64,000 bases of DNA from assembly GCA_964443875.1 (NCBI GenBank), contig CAYUET010000001.1:124001-188000 (forward strand), read 5' to 3'. The stretch is from CAYUET01 sp964443875. GTDB lineage: Bacteria > Auribacterota > JAFGBW01. Below are positions 24,000 to 33,104 of this stretch, one piece after another (position 1 is the first letter of the stretch; each line of letters starts with the position of its first letter). The notes beneath the pieces are model-generated. The model had not been told where the DNA came from and ran no database searches. It was given only the letters and a program-made list of their open reading frames with translations. The translations under genes were made by a program, and so were the position numbers.

Positions 24000-25016
24000 A
24001 TGGAACTATCCGATTTAACCCCCAGACAAAAAGCGGCTATTTTTGTGTTGGCGATAGGAAAGGAAAAAGCCGCAAAGATTTTTAAAAATCTGGAAGACCA
24101 TGAAATCGATAAACTTACTCTTGCCATTACCGATATCAGTCTGATTGAGCCTAAAGTAAAGGAAGAGGTGCTGAAGGAATTTTTTCAAATTGTGGTTGCT
24201 ACCCGAGGAGGGGTGGTAGGGGGAGATTCAACGGCAAAGGAATTTCTTGAAAACAGCCTTGGACGAAATGAGGCCAGCGATTACCTTACCCGTTTGAATC
24301 TCGGAAAAAAAGGGGAATCCGATATCTATAACATTTTAAAATCCGTGGATACGGCACAGTTAGCCAACTTTCTTCACTCTGAACAGCCTCAAACCATAGC
24401 TCTCGTTGTTTCTCATCTGGAACCGGCAAAAGCCGCCCAGGTTTTAGGTAGTCTGACCACGGAAGAACAAACCCAGGTCATGATGAGGATTGCAACCATG
24501 TCAGAGACTTCCCCTGAAATCGTATCCAAAGTTGCCTCGGTTGTCAAAAGGCAGCTTTCAGCCTCCATTGGACAGCAGTTGAAATCCGCAGGCGGTGTGA
24601 AATCTGTTGCTGAAATTTTAAACTTTGTAGACCGGGCCACTGAAAAAAGTATTGTCACTTCCATGGAGGAAAAGAATAAAGAGCTGGCGGATGAAGTGAA
24701 AAAACTCATGTTTGTATTTGAAGATCTTACGCTGATTGAAGACCGTTCCATGCAGCGTGTATTAAAGGAAATTGATACTTCAGAACTCTCCCTTGCCCTT
24801 AAATCTGCAAAAGAGGAAGTTAAAACTAAAATTTTTAATAATATTTCCAAACGGGCGGCGGAGTTGATCAAGGAGGAAATCGAGTACATGGGGCCTGTTC
24901 GCCTGAAAGATGTCGAGGATGCCCAGCAGCGCATTGTCAATGTTGTACGCAGGCTTGAAGAAGAGGGTGAAATCGTCATTGCTGGCAGGGGCGGAGCCGG
25001 AGAAAAATTTGTGTAA
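24000..25016 (+). CDS. fliG: Flagellar motor switch protein FliG
   Basis: 338 residues, the standard length. The N-terminal domain begins with LTPRQKAAIFVLAIG. The EHPQTIALVL motif appears as EQPQTIALVVSHL (about 127-140), and the C-terminal torque domain contains MFVFEDLTLIEDRSMQRVL and the charged ridge near 280-300. FliG binds FliF and transmits stator torque. The partners fliM and fliN are not in this window. Confidence 0.97.
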   Translation: MELSDLTPRQKAAIFVLAIGKEKAAKIFKNLEDHEIDKLTLAITDISLIEPKVKEEVLKEFFQIVVATRGGVVGGDSTAKEFLENSLGRNEASDYLTRLNLGKKGESDIYNILKSVDTAQLANFLHSEQPQTIALVVSHLEPAKAAQVLGSLTTEEQTQVMMRIATMSETSPEIVSKVASVVKRQLSASIGQQLKSAGGVKSVAEILNFVDRATEKSIVTSMEEKNKELADEVKKLMFVFEDLTLIEDRSMQRVLKEIDTSELSLALKSAKEEVKTKIFNNISKRAAELIKEEIEYMGPVRLKDVEDAQQRIVNVVRRLEEEGEIVIAGRGGAGEKFV

Positions 25017-25019
25017 AAT

Positions 25020-25616
25020 ATGACTACTCTTCATTTAAAAATTAAGGAAGCTGTTGTTCGCAAGGAAAAAATTCCTATTGATATCCCCCGTCTCTTACAG
25101 GAAGAAGCCCTTCAAAAATATATTGAGGAAAGAGAAAGAAAAGCATTTGAAAAAGGTTTTGCTGAAGGAAGCAAAAAGGGGGCCCAGAAAAGAAATGAAG
25201 AAGTAACCCCTCTGATCAAGGCGCTTGAGGAAATTCTTGAAAAATTTAAATCCACTAAAGAAGATATCGCCAGCCAGGCGGGAAAAGAAGCTCTTCAGCT
25301 TGCTCAGACTGCTTTCAGAAAATTAAACGGGGAGTACAATGAAACCTTTAACCCCAAAATCATTGATATCATTCAGCCTGTTTTACAGAAAATTCCGAAT
25401 GCCACCCGGTTGATCATAAAATTGAATCCCCAGGACTTTAAAATTTTCTCAGAATTTAAAGATAACCTGATAAAAATCGGCCAGCTTGCGGATTGTGAAA
25501 TTGTTCAGGATTCCCAAATTACCAAAGGGGGGTGTTTCATTGAAACAGATATCGGCATGATTGATGCCACTCTTGAAACACGGGTGGAAAAAATCAGTGA
25601 TTCTTTCAAGGAATGA
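25020..25616 (+). CDS. fliH: Flagellar assembly protein FliH
   Basis: 198 residues. A charged N-terminal helix with glycines (EKGFAEGSKKGAQK, about 41-54) shows the GxxxG-type pattern of FliH. The C-terminal domain (about 85-195) resembles the V-ATPase E-like stator. It ends with CFIETDIGMIDATLETRVEK, the family signature. FliH regulates the FliI ATPase. No strong ribosome site precedes the ATG, 3 bases after fliG. Its end overlaps fliI (ATGA). Confidence 0.93.
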   Translation: MTTLHLKIKEAVVRKEKIPIDIPRLLQEEALQKYIEERERKAFEKGFAEGSKKGAQKRNEEVTPLIKALEEILEKFKSTKEDIASQAGKEALQLAQTAFRKLNGEYNETFNPKIIDIIQPVLQKIPNATRLIIKLNPQDFKIFSEFKDNLIKIGQLADCEIVQDSQITKGGCFIETDIGMIDATLETRVEKISDSFKE

Positions 25617-26944
25617 CCGGAATGACCGCCATGATTGATTTTACATCCTACAGAAAGAAAATTGAAAAGACAAATCCCTGTCAGTTGCTCGGCAGAATTC
25701 TCCATATCAACGGAATGCTGATGGAATCAAGCGGCCCTCCGGGAGCGATAGGGGATTTATGCACCATTATTGATCCTCAGACACAGGAACCTCATCTTGC
25801 GGAAATTATCGGTTTTAAACAGGATAAGTATTATCTGATGACTTATGGGGGTGAAATGACCGGAATTGCTCCGGGCACTCCCGTATACTCCACAGGGGAA
25901 TCCTTGCAGATCCCGGTCGGAGAATCCCTGAAGGGCAGGATTATCAACGGAATAGGACAGCCGATTGACGGCAGGGGAGACATTCTTGCTGAAAAATATC
26001 TTCCCTTATTGCGTCCAGCTCCCGACGCCTTGAAACGGAAAAGAATCGATACGCCCTTTCATGTGGGGATAAGGGCTATTGACGGCTGTCTCCCCATTGG
26101 GCTAGGTCAGCGCGTTGGAATTTTTTCTGGTTCCGGTGTTGGAAAATCCACCCTTCTGGGAATGATGGCCAGAGGCTCGGATGCAGAGATCAACGTTATC
26201 TGCCTTTTGGGAGAAAGAGGAAGGGAAGTCCGGGAATTTATTGAAAAGGATCTGGGCGAAGAAGGTATGAAAAAATCCGTGGTGATTGTGGTTACCTCTG
26301 ACCAGCCTGCTCTCATGAAAATAAAAGGGGCGTATGTGGCAACAACCATTGCGGAATATTTCAGGGATAAAGGAAAACTTGTTTTATTTACCATGGATTC
26401 TCTTACCCGTTTTGCCATGGCCCAAAGAGAGGTCGGGCTTTCTCTTGGAGAACCCCCCACAACAAAAGGCTACACCCCGAGTGTTTTTGCCCTGCTTCCC
26501 AAACTTCTGGAACGGACAGGAATGGGGGAAAATGGGGCTATTACCGCTTTTTACACGATTCTTGTTGATGCGGATGACTTTAATGAACCGATTTCCGATT
26601 CCTCTCGTGCGATTTTAGACGGACATATTGTCCTGAGCCGCCGTATCGCCTCCATGAATCATTATCCTTCGATTGACGTTCTTGAAAGCGTTTCCCGTCT
26701 TGCGGATGCGGTTGCCAGTGACGAGCAGATGTTCATGCTTCGTAAAATAAAGGAATTGATGGCTGTCTACGAAGAGGCCAGGGATCTGATTAATATCGGG
26801 GCTTATGCCAAAGGGGCTAATCCCAAAATAGATGAAGCCATTTCAAAAATTGATGCCATTAACCAGTTTTTAAGGCAGAATATGTATGAGCAGACTTCTT
26901 TTGAAACAGTCATGGAAACAATGAAAAAGATTACCTCCAAATGA
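25613..26944 (+). CDS. fliI: Flagellum-specific ATP synthase FliI
   Basis: 443 residues. Walker A is GSGVGKST (173-180), Walker B ends at Asp262 (KLVLFTMDSLTRFA), and the RRIASMNHYPSIDVLESVSR segment is typical. It is the ATPase of flagellar type III export. Starts at 25613, 25622 or 25631 are possible. The first gives a 4-base overlap with fliH and is preferred. The stop overlaps fliJ. Confidence 0.97.
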   Translation: MTGMTAMIDFTSYRKKIEKTNPCQLLGRILHINGMLMESSGPPGAIGDLCTIIDPQTQEPHLAEIIGFKQDKYYLMTYGGEMTGIAPGTPVYSTGESLQIPVGESLKGRIINGIGQPIDGRGDILAEKYLPLLRPAPDALKRKRIDTPFHVGIRAIDGCLPIGLGQRVGIFSGSGVGKSTLLGMMARGSDAEINVICLLGERGREVREFIEKDLGEEGMKKSVVIVVTSDQPALMKIKGAYVATTIAEYFRDKGKLVLFTMDSLTRFAMAQREVGLSLGEPPTTKGYTPSVFALLPKLLERTGMGENGAITAFYTILVDADDFNEPISDSSRAILDGHIVLSRRIASMNHYPSIDVLESVSRLADAVASDEQMFMLRKIKELMAVYEEARDLINIGAYAKGANPKIDEAISKIDAINQFLRQNMYEQTSFETVMETMKKITSK

Positions 26945-27387
26945 AAAAATTCAAATTCAAACTCAAGGCGGTTTTAAGGGAGCGGGAAATCCGTGAAGAT
27001 GAGAAAAAAAGGGATTTCGGTGTTGCCATGGGAAAACTTCAGAAGGAAAAAGATATTTTGTCCGGATATCAGCAAAATAAGGAAGACTCTTTTGATTTTT
27101 TAAAACTTCACAAACAACAGGAGTTTCCGAATATCGGAACACTCCGTTTATATGAAACGTATCTGCTTCATCTGAATAAAAAAATCAATCTTCAATGTGC
27201 AACCATTCTGCAGGCCGCCTCCAATGTATCTGCAGCCCGACAGAGACTGCTCGAAGCGACCCGGAGGAAAAAGATACTTGAAACTCTGAAGGATCATCAG
27301 AAACAAAGATATTATCTGGAAGCTGAGAAACAGGATTTAAAAGAAATGGATGAATATAATGTTTTAAAGGCGGTACATCATGAATAA
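26941..27387 (+). CDS. fliJ: Flagellar export protein FliJ
   Basis: 148 residues, a two-helix coiled coil. The N terminus (FKFKLKAVLREREIREDEKK) and the length match FliJ, the central stalk of the FliI ATPase. It overlaps fliI by 4 bases and the downstream MotE-like gene by 8 bases. Confidence 0.9.
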   Translation: MKKFKFKLKAVLREREIREDEKKRDFGVAMGKLQKEKDILSGYQQNKEDSFDFLKLHKQQEFPNIGTLRLYETYLLHLNKKINLQCATILQAASNVSAARQRLLEATRRKKILETLKDHQKQRYYLEAEKQDLKEMDEYNVLKAVHHE

Positions 27388-28009
27388 TATCCTTAAACTT
27401 CTGGGAATTGCTGCTGCTGTTGTTATAATTATTCTTCTTATTGTTATCTTTACTGTACCTTCGTTAAAAAAGACTGTATTCGGTTCACCGGAAGAAGAAG
27501 CCCTGAAAACTAAAGAAGAGACTGCTGTAAAAGCTTCAATTCCAGTTATTAAAGATACTTATATTCCCAATAAGGAAGTTTTAGAGCTGGCTGAAACGCT
27601 AAAACAAAGGGAAGTTAAATTAAAAGAAAATGAAGAGCGTGTTCAGCGTCAGATGGTTTTAATGGAAAAAGAAAAACAGGAACTTGTCAAAATAAGAAAT
27701 GAAATACAGACTTTGCATCAGACCATTGCAGCCAATATCACTAAAAACGTTGAGTATTACATTCCTTTGATAAAAGAGGCTGAAAAGAAAAATCTTAAGA
27801 AAATGGCTAAAATGTTTGAAACACTTTCTCCTGAAAACGCCAATCCCATTATGGCTCGTATGCCGGATCAGACCCTGGTGATTGTCCTGTCTTTTATGAA
27901 ACCCCGAAATTCAGCGAAATTGCTGGCAGGGTACGCGGCCTACAACGCGGATAGTCCCAGAAGGGCGGCTGAACTTACTGAAAAACTCAGAAATCTGGTC
28001 ATCCAATAA
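27380..28009 (+). CDS. MotE-like flagellar protein (MgtE-N-type C-terminal domain)
   Basis: 209 residues. A membrane helix at about 8-30 is followed by a coiled coil (about 70-130) and a MgtE-N-like helical domain (about 145-205) with MAKMFETLSPENANPIMARM and AKLLAGY. This layout is that of MotE, a periplasmic chaperone of the motor protein MotC, and of proteins that follow fliJ in many Firmicutes and Deltaproteobacteria. It is the last gene of the flagellar unit. No clear terminator follows. Confidence 0.87.
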   Translation: MNNILKLLGIAAAVVIIILLIVIFTVPSLKKTVFGSPEEEALKTKEETAVKASIPVIKDTYIPNKEVLELAETLKQREVKLKENEERVQRQMVLMEKEKQELVKIRNEIQTLHQTIAANITKNVEYYIPLIKEAEKKNLKKMAKMFETLSPENANPIMARMPDQTLVIVLSFMKPRNSAKLLAGYAAYNADSPRRAAELTEKLRNLVIQ

Positions 28010-28017
28010 ATTTCCGC

Positions 28018-28046
28018 TTTACAAAAATCCTGTAAGCTGGTAATAA
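28018..28046 (+). promoter_or_regulatory. Sigma-70-type promoter for rpoZ
   Basis: TTTACA (28018-28023), a 17-base spacer and TAATAA (28041-28046) lie about 57 bases ahead of the rpoZ start. The position directly after the flagellar unit fits a separate housekeeping promoter. Confidence 0.6.
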
Positions 28047-28102
28047 TACGCCTCCAAAATTATTTTTACATCAAACTTGCATAATAAAAGAGGGTTGAAG
28101 CA

Positions 28103-28327
28103 ATGGTAAAACGATTTTCCATCCAGGAACTTGCCAGAAAAACAAACAATATTTATGCCTTGGTTCGTACATTGGCAACACGTGCCGTTGATTTAAACAG
28201 AGGTGCTCAGCCACTCCTTCTTAAACCCAAGAGTAAAAATTCAACCACCATTGCTTTGGAAGAAATGATGGCTGGTAAACTGAATATTAAAACTCAGGTT
28301 TTCCCGGAACAAAACGAAGAAAATTAA
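28103..28327 (+). CDS. rpoZ: RNA polymerase omega subunit
   Basis: 74 residues. TLATRAVDLNRGAQPLL and IALEEMMAGKL match the conserved omega core, which helps fold the beta-prime subunit. The AGAGGG site lies a few bases before the ATG. The C terminus is short and acidic. Confidence 0.9.
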   Translation: MVKRFSIQELARKTNNIYALVRTLATRAVDLNRGAQPLLLKPKSKNSTTIALEEMMAGKLNIKTQVFPEQNEEN

Positions 28328-28337
28328 TTCTTTTTTT
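28317..28337 (+). terminator. Weak intrinsic terminator after rpoZ
   Basis: A 5-bp stem (AAGAA/TTCTT) around a 6-base loop overlaps the rpoZ stop codon and is followed by five T. The stem is AT-only, so termination is likely to be partial. Confidence 0.3.
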
Positions 28338-28389
28338 ATTCTCGATAATAACCCGGGATTAATAGAATTATCCTTTTAAAGAGGAAAAT

Positions 28390-29766
28390 GTGATATCCGA
28401 TATCGAGAAAACGCTTTCTTTGTTTCTTGATCAAAGAAATATTGCCGATACTTCCGTATTAGTCGCTTTTTCCGGCGGGGTTGATTCTTCTGTTCTTCTT
28501 TCTGCTTTAAATACAGTTAAGACACAGAGCAGGATAAGGCTTGTTGCCTGCCATATCAATCATTCACTCCGTGCCGAAGAAAGTGATCAGGATGCTTTAT
28601 TCTGTATGGATTTCTGTAACAACAGGGGGATTCCTTTTTTTAATTATAAAGCCGATGTCTCAGAATATTCACGGAATAAAAAGCTGTCTCTTGAATCAGC
28701 CGGGAGGGAAATCCGTAAAGCCCTTCTGACTGAAAAAGCAAAAGAGATGGACTGCCGCTATATTTTTCTGGCCCATCATCAGGATGATCAGATTGAAACT
28801 TTGTTATTCAGATTTTTCAGAGGCTCAGGACTTTACGGAATGCAGGGAATTCAGCCTTTTTCATTAAAAGATTCTGTTTATTGGTGCAGGCCTTTACTGG
28901 ATATTTCAAAAAATTTAATTCTTCAATATGCCCGGACAAAACAGATTCAATGGAGAACAGACTCCTCAAATAACAGCCTTGAATACTCCAGAAATAAAAT
29001 TCGTAATGAGCTGATCCCTGTCATACAAAAACATTTTGATTCTTTTCCTGAGAGTCTGTTAAGGTTCCGGCGCTTATCCCAGGGATTAATGCATGAGTTT
29101 TACTCACTCCTTTCTCAATCCTGGCATGATCTTTTTTTCTTCAAACCCGGTCATATTTTTATTATGACAGATCCATTAAAGAATACGGCACCCCATCTTT
29201 TTTCGGAATTATTAAGAAAATTTCTAAAAGAATCTCAGTTAAGTCATTATCTTCCGGATTATGAATTCTGCATTAAATTACATGGGTTATCCGTCAAAAA
29301 AACAGGAAACAGGCTGGAACTCTCTTCAGGGCTGAAGGCTTTAAAAGACCGGGGATGGATTCATGTCTACTCTTCTGATTCAGGGGAGAGAATCCCTCTC
29401 CGCACAAAAACGGAAATCAGGGATGATTTGGAAACGCAGTTGCCTTATAAAGAAGCTGAGCCGAGTCTGTATAAAGATCTTGTTTTAAATAAGATGATTG
29501 AGTTTTCCTATGCCTTGAAAACAAACTGGAAAAATTCAGACATGGAGATAAAAATTACGGATTCAATGAATCTTAATCAGGTTAAACTTGCAGGAAAAAA
29601 TCTTAAAAAATTATTTTCTGAAAAAAAAGTTCCCTATGCCCTGATGGGTTCAATTCCTTTAGTTTTCCTGAATAATGAATTAATTTTAATACCTGGAATC
29701 GCCGGAGATCCCCGCCATATAACTTCCCGCGGCAGGGGGATGAAAGTTATCTATAATTTCTTATGA
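28390..29766 (+). CDS. tilS: tRNA(Ile)-lysidine synthetase
   Basis: 458 residues. The N-type ATP pyrophosphatase loop is SGGVDSS (28-34). It is followed by CHINHSLRAEES and LAHHQDDQIETLLFRFFRGSG, the TilS signatures. The enzyme converts C34 of the CAT-anticodon isoleucine tRNA to lysidine, and a candidate substrate tRNA is at 49914-49987. The start is GTG at 28390 with a GAGG site; the overlapping ATG at 28388 is out of frame and meets TGA at once. The C terminus overlaps the ABC transporter gene by 4 bases. Confidence 0.94.
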   Translation: MISDIEKTLSLFLDQRNIADTSVLVAFSGGVDSSVLLSALNTVKTQSRIRLVACHINHSLRAEESDQDALFCMDFCNNRGIPFFNYKADVSEYSRNKKLSLESAGREIRKALLTEKAKEMDCRYIFLAHHQDDQIETLLFRFFRGSGLYGMQGIQPFSLKDSVYWCRPLLDISKNLILQYARTKQIQWRTDSSNNSLEYSRNKIRNELIPVIQKHFDSFPESLLRFRRLSQGLMHEFYSLLSQSWHDLFFFKPGHIFIMTDPLKNTAPHLFSELLRKFLKESQLSHYLPDYEFCIKLHGLSVKKTGNRLELSSGLKALKDRGWIHVYSSDSGERIPLRTKTEIRDDLETQLPYKEAEPSLYKDLVLNKMIEFSYALKTNWKNSDMEIKITDSMNLNQVKLAGKNLKKLFSEKKVPYALMGSIPLVFLNNELILIPGIAGDPRHITSRGRGMKVIYNFL

Positions 29767-31382
29767 TTATTAAAAGCGGTTTTTCCTCTTATTTAAAATT
29801 TTGTTATTCGTGGTACAGAAAAGAAATCGGATATTCTTTATTGTTTTTAAGTTTTCTTGGGGGAATTTTTGAATTTTTAACTCCTTTTGTCAGTCAGTTT
29901 TCATTAGACAGACTGTTGCCGGGCAATAATCACAGCCTCTTTTTCAAATTCATCGGCATTGCCGGATTTTTGTATTTATTGAATGGAACAATCAGCGGGT
30001 TAAGCGGATGGATAACCGTCCGCAAAAGAATCAAGATTTTCAGCAAAATCAAGAATCTTCTCATCACCAATCTTCTCAGGGATTGTAATTCAATTAATTC
30101 CAGCGCTTATTATTGCAATTTGATTGAAACGGAGTCAGCAGGGGCCTTTATTCCTTTTTTTAAAACCCTTGATCTGAGTATGAAGTCCTTGATTATCCTG
30201 ACTTTTGGATCTTGTATTATTTTTTATTATTCTTCATCCCTTTTAGGGATAATACTTCTTTTACTGGGACTTTATGCTCTGTTTTTTCGTAAATCAGAAG
30301 AAAAAACTTTTTTAATTCTTGAATCCCTTAAAACAATCCAGCAGGATTTCCGGGAATTTTTAACGGATGGTTTGAAAAAAAAATCCGTTTTAAACCATTT
30401 TAATGCCGGTTTCTGGTTTTTAAAACACCTTGAAGAATTTGAACGTAAACGTAATGAACTTGAATTTCTGTTTTATTCCAAAAAACAGACCATTATTCTG
30501 GCAAGAAATCTTTTTTCATTCAGTTCCAAATTTTTAATAAGCTGTTATCTCGCCAATCAATGTATTTCAGGTGTGCTGACTTTAGGAGAAACTTCATTGC
30601 TCGGGCTTATTCTTTTAAAATTTACTCTGGTTATGAATCATATGACTTCCATTTATCAAGATCTTCTTAATGGTTTTGAATGTTATACCAAATTCAAGAA
30701 TCTGTTAACCCCGGCCTCTCCTCAGATAAATGGTAGGGCTATAGAGACCATTGAACGCATTGAACTTCAGAATATCAGTCTTAGAATCCCTCAAAAGGAA
30801 ATATTCGACTCCGTGTTTATGACCTTCCGAAAAGGAAATAAATACCTTATTAAAGGAGAAAGCGGAATTGGAAAAACGACGTTTTTACAGTTGTTGACCG
30901 GGGAGAGAAAACCGGATTCCGGAAGGATCCTCTTTAATGACATTCCTTCAGATCAATGCGCTTATTCCTCTGTATTTCAACATATTAGACTTATTCCTCA
31001 AAAGAATGATTTTTTTAAAGTGCCCTGTATGGAAAATATTATTTTTTCAAATGATTCAAATCCTGAACTGATAAAAGAATTTAAAAAAGCAGGGTTGAAT
31101 TATTTCAAGCTGGATGAAATGTTTTATCAGGGCGATACTGAAAAGATCTCTTTAGGTGAAGCAAGGCGACTGGTCATACTCCGAAGTATTTTTAAAAAGG
31201 GGGAATGGCTTATTATGGATGAACCGGATTATGCTTTAAGTGTAAATCTTGCGTCTAAAATCATCAGTAATTTAATAAAAACCTCGGGTAGTATCATTCT
31301 ATTTACCCATAGAGATATTTTTGACTGCTATTTTGACGAAATCTATGAAATCAGAAATAAAAAACTCAATCGCTGTACTTGA
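29763..31382 (+). CDS. ABC transporter, fused membrane and ATP-binding domains, substrate unknown
   Basis: 539 residues. Several hydrophobic helices (about 20-300) form an exporter-type membrane domain. The ATPase domain has Walker A GESGIGKTT (365-373), a Q loop near IRLIPQK, Walker B EWLIMDEPD and the switch His in LFTHRD. The signature motif is unusual, ISLGEARRL instead of LSGGQ. As a half-transporter it would act as a dimer. It shares a 4-base overlap with tilS, an uncommon pairing. There is no C39 peptidase, and no substrate can be predicted. Confidence 0.88.
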   Translation: MIIKSGFSSYLKFCYSWYRKEIGYSLLFLSFLGGIFEFLTPFVSQFSLDRLLPGNNHSLFFKFIGIAGFLYLLNGTISGLSGWITVRKRIKIFSKIKNLLITNLLRDCNSINSSAYYCNLIETESAGAFIPFFKTLDLSMKSLIILTFGSCIIFYYSSSLLGIILLLLGLYALFFRKSEEKTFLILESLKTIQQDFREFLTDGLKKKSVLNHFNAGFWFLKHLEEFERKRNELEFLFYSKKQTIILARNLFSFSSKFLISCYLANQCISGVLTLGETSLLGLILLKFTLVMNHMTSIYQDLLNGFECYTKFKNLLTPASPQINGRAIETIERIELQNISLRIPQKEIFDSVFMTFRKGNKYLIKGESGIGKTTFLQLLTGERKPDSGRILFNDIPSDQCAYSSVFQHIRLIPQKNDFFKVPCMENIIFSNDSNPELIKEFKKAGLNYFKLDEMFYQGDTEKISLGEARRLVILRSIFKKGEWLIMDEPDYALSVNLASKIISNLIKTSGSIILFTHRDIFDCYFDEIYEIRNKKLNRCT

Positions 31383-31388
31383 GGAGAA

Positions 31389-31679
31389 TTAATCGAATTT
31401 ATATATGATTTCGTCTGGTTTGGAATAACCTAATTTATTGCGGGCTAATTTTTCAATGTAAAGAGGATTGCTTTTTAAGGCGATTTCTTTTTTTCTTATG
31501 GCTTCAATATCCGCTTCAACGGACAAGATTTTTTCCCGGAGCTGTTTTTGTTTATTAAGAAGTGTCATTCGTTCTTTGATTTTCGGAAAAAAAAGAATGG
31601 TAATCACGGCCACGGAAATGACCAGGACAGAAAATAACTGTACACGTTTAAGAAATTGCTTAAAGCCGTCAGCGGTCAT
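31389..31679 (-). CDS. FtsB/DivIC-type septum formation initiator protein
   Basis: 96 residues. One membrane helix (about 14-30), a coiled coil (about 38-75) and the C-terminal motif PLYIEKLARNKLGYSKPDEIIYKF are the hallmarks of the FtsB/DivIC family. The protein bridges the divisome in the inner membrane. Its start overlaps the bifunctional nuclease gene by 4 bases. Confidence 0.88.
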   Translation of the reverse strand: MTADGFKQFLKRVQLFSVLVISVAVITILFFPKIKERMTLLNKQKQLREKILSVEADIEAIRKKEIALKSNPLYIEKLARNKLGYSKPDEIIYKFD

Positions 31680-32176
31680 TTTTCGTCATTATCAAAGAGG
31701 TCGAAATCAGAATCATCATCATTATTGTTTTCTTCAGGTGTTTCCTTATTGATGATGGAAGCCACATTGTCAAGCTTTTCAAAGATTTCTTTTTTGATGT
31801 AAATCGGGGCATTATTTTGTTTGGCAATCGCAATACAATCGCTTGGACGGGCATCAATTTCAATGATGTTTTTTCCGAGAGAATTCTGCTCTTTAAGCAT
31901 TAAACGGGCAAAATAGGTATTATCTTTTATGTCGTTGATGATGGTATATTCTACAGATATTCCGAAGCCTTTGAAAATATTCGTAATCAAGTCATGAGTA
32001 AGAGGCCGGTTCTTTTTTACACCTTCCATGGTCATTAATATTGCCGCACCTTCATTGGGGCCGACATAAATAACAAATACTTTTTCCGCATTTCCAAGGC
32101 AGATAGCACAGCCTGTAGGAGATGGAAGTACTTTCACAACGTCAATTGCAACAAAATTATTTTTATTAAAATCCAT
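31676..32176 (-). CDS. Bifunctional nuclease family protein (DUF151)
   Basis: 166 residues. The DUF151 core includes IYVGPNEGAAILMTMEGVKKNRPLT (shown here through its conserved EGAAI and RPLTHDLI parts) and IDARPSDCIAIAKQNNAPIYI. Members have been reported as nucleases, but the cellular role is unclear. It heads a two-gene unit with the FtsB-like gene and ends in an acidic, Asn/Asp-rich tail (about 145-166). Confidence 0.9.
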   Translation of the reverse strand: MDFNKNNFVAIDVVKVLPSPTGCAICLGNAEKVFVIYVGPNEGAAILMTMEGVKKNRPLTHDLITNIFKGFGISVEYTIINDIKDNTYFARLMLKEQNSLGKNIIEIDARPSDCIAIAKQNNAPIYIKKEIFEKLDNVASIINKETPEENNNDDDSDFDLFDNDEK

Positions 32177-32340
32177 AGTTATAAAATTAAATCAAAGATA
32201 CCTGCTACCGTAAAGGAAATTCATTTTTTAAAGTCAATTATATCAAAAAAAAAGAAATGTATAACTCAATTAAATTTATTAGTAACACTTATTTAATCTA
32301 TTCAGAATAAATAATATAGATGTAAATACGAACTATCAAT

Positions 32341-32360
32341 AATATTACATAAGTAATATT
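32341..32360. promoter_or_regulatory. Perfect 8-bp inverted repeat, possible operator
   Basis: AATATTAC-ATAA-GTAATATT lies in the divergent AT-rich gap (32177-32465) between the DUF151 gene and a response regulator gene, where a regulator could act on both. The arms share GTAATATT with the palindrome at 4423. Confidence 0.35.
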
Positions 32361-32465
32361 ATGCGACATTATTATTTAAGGAAATAAATCTCGTTAAATG
32401 AATAAAACTATTGAATTTTTATAATTTAATAATTACTATTTAGAAAATTTATAAAAGGTTGAAAT

Positions 32466-33104
32466 ATGAGCAGCACTTCCATTTTTAAAAAAATTCTGTT
32501 TGCAGATGATGATGATGCATTCCGTTTTACCATTAAAGAATATTTTGCTGATTCTCCATGGACGATTGATATGGCTGAAAACGGAGTTGTTGCTCTGGAT
32601 AAGGCTCTGGCCTGTCATTATGACCTGATTATTCTGGATATCAATATGCCTTTTATGAAAGGCAATGAAACAGTAAAAGAAATCAAAAAAAAATGGCCTA
32701 AAGTAAGAGTTTTAGCTTTTACTGCCTATGCTTCTCATGATGTGATCGATCAGTATCTGAAAGATGGTTTTGATGATGTTATTTCCAAACATACAGATCT
32801 TGATTTATTTCAAAAAATAATATCCCAGCATTTGAGGATGGACTCCCCTGCCCAGGAATCAGCCGCTGCTGTTAAAAAAGAAACAGATTTAGCTTTTGAA
32901 TCGATTTCTGAAGAACCTAAACAACAAGTTCTAAGTTCTGAAATATCTGATTTTTCAATAATTAATGACGGACAACAGAATCCTTCAGATTTTTTAATTA
33001 AAAGGATTCAGGAACTTGAACAGGAAAAGAATGCTTTGATGGAAGAAAATCTTCAATTAAAACAAAGAATAGCGATGCTTCAAAAATTGATTAAACCCGT
33101 CTGA
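32466..33104 (+). CDS. Response regulator with C-terminal coiled coil
   Basis: 212 residues. The receiver (about 8-125) has an acidic pocket (DDDD at 14-17), phosphoacceptor Asp58 (LIILDINMP), Thr86 and Lys108. A Glu/Ser-rich linker leads to a leucine-zipper-like helix (about 175-208, IQELEQEKNALMEENLQLK), with no DNA-binding or enzymatic output domain. I infer dimerisation or protein-protein signalling. An AAGG site precedes the ATG. The 3' end overlaps gpsA convergently by 14 bases. No cognate kinase is adjacent. Confidence 0.9.
   Translation: MSSTSIFKKILFADDDDAFRFTIKEYFADSPWTIDMAENGVVALDKALACHYDLIILDINMPFMKGNETVKEIKKKWPKVRVLAFTAYASHDVIDQYLKDGFDDVISKHTDLDLFQKIISQHLRMDSPAQESAAAVKKETDLAFESISEEPKQQVLSSEISDFSIINDGQQNPSDFLIKRIQELEQEKNALMEENLQLKQRIAMLQKLIKPV

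Noticed and set aside
24413..24979. A 188-codon open frame on the minus strand inside fliG
   Set aside because: It is antisense to a certain gene, has Ser-rich shadow composition and no ribosome site or family similarity.
28060..28085. A sigma-54 promoter ahead of rpoZ, because of a TTGCA string
   Set aside because: No GG lies at the required distance upstream, and a good sigma-70-type promoter explains expression.
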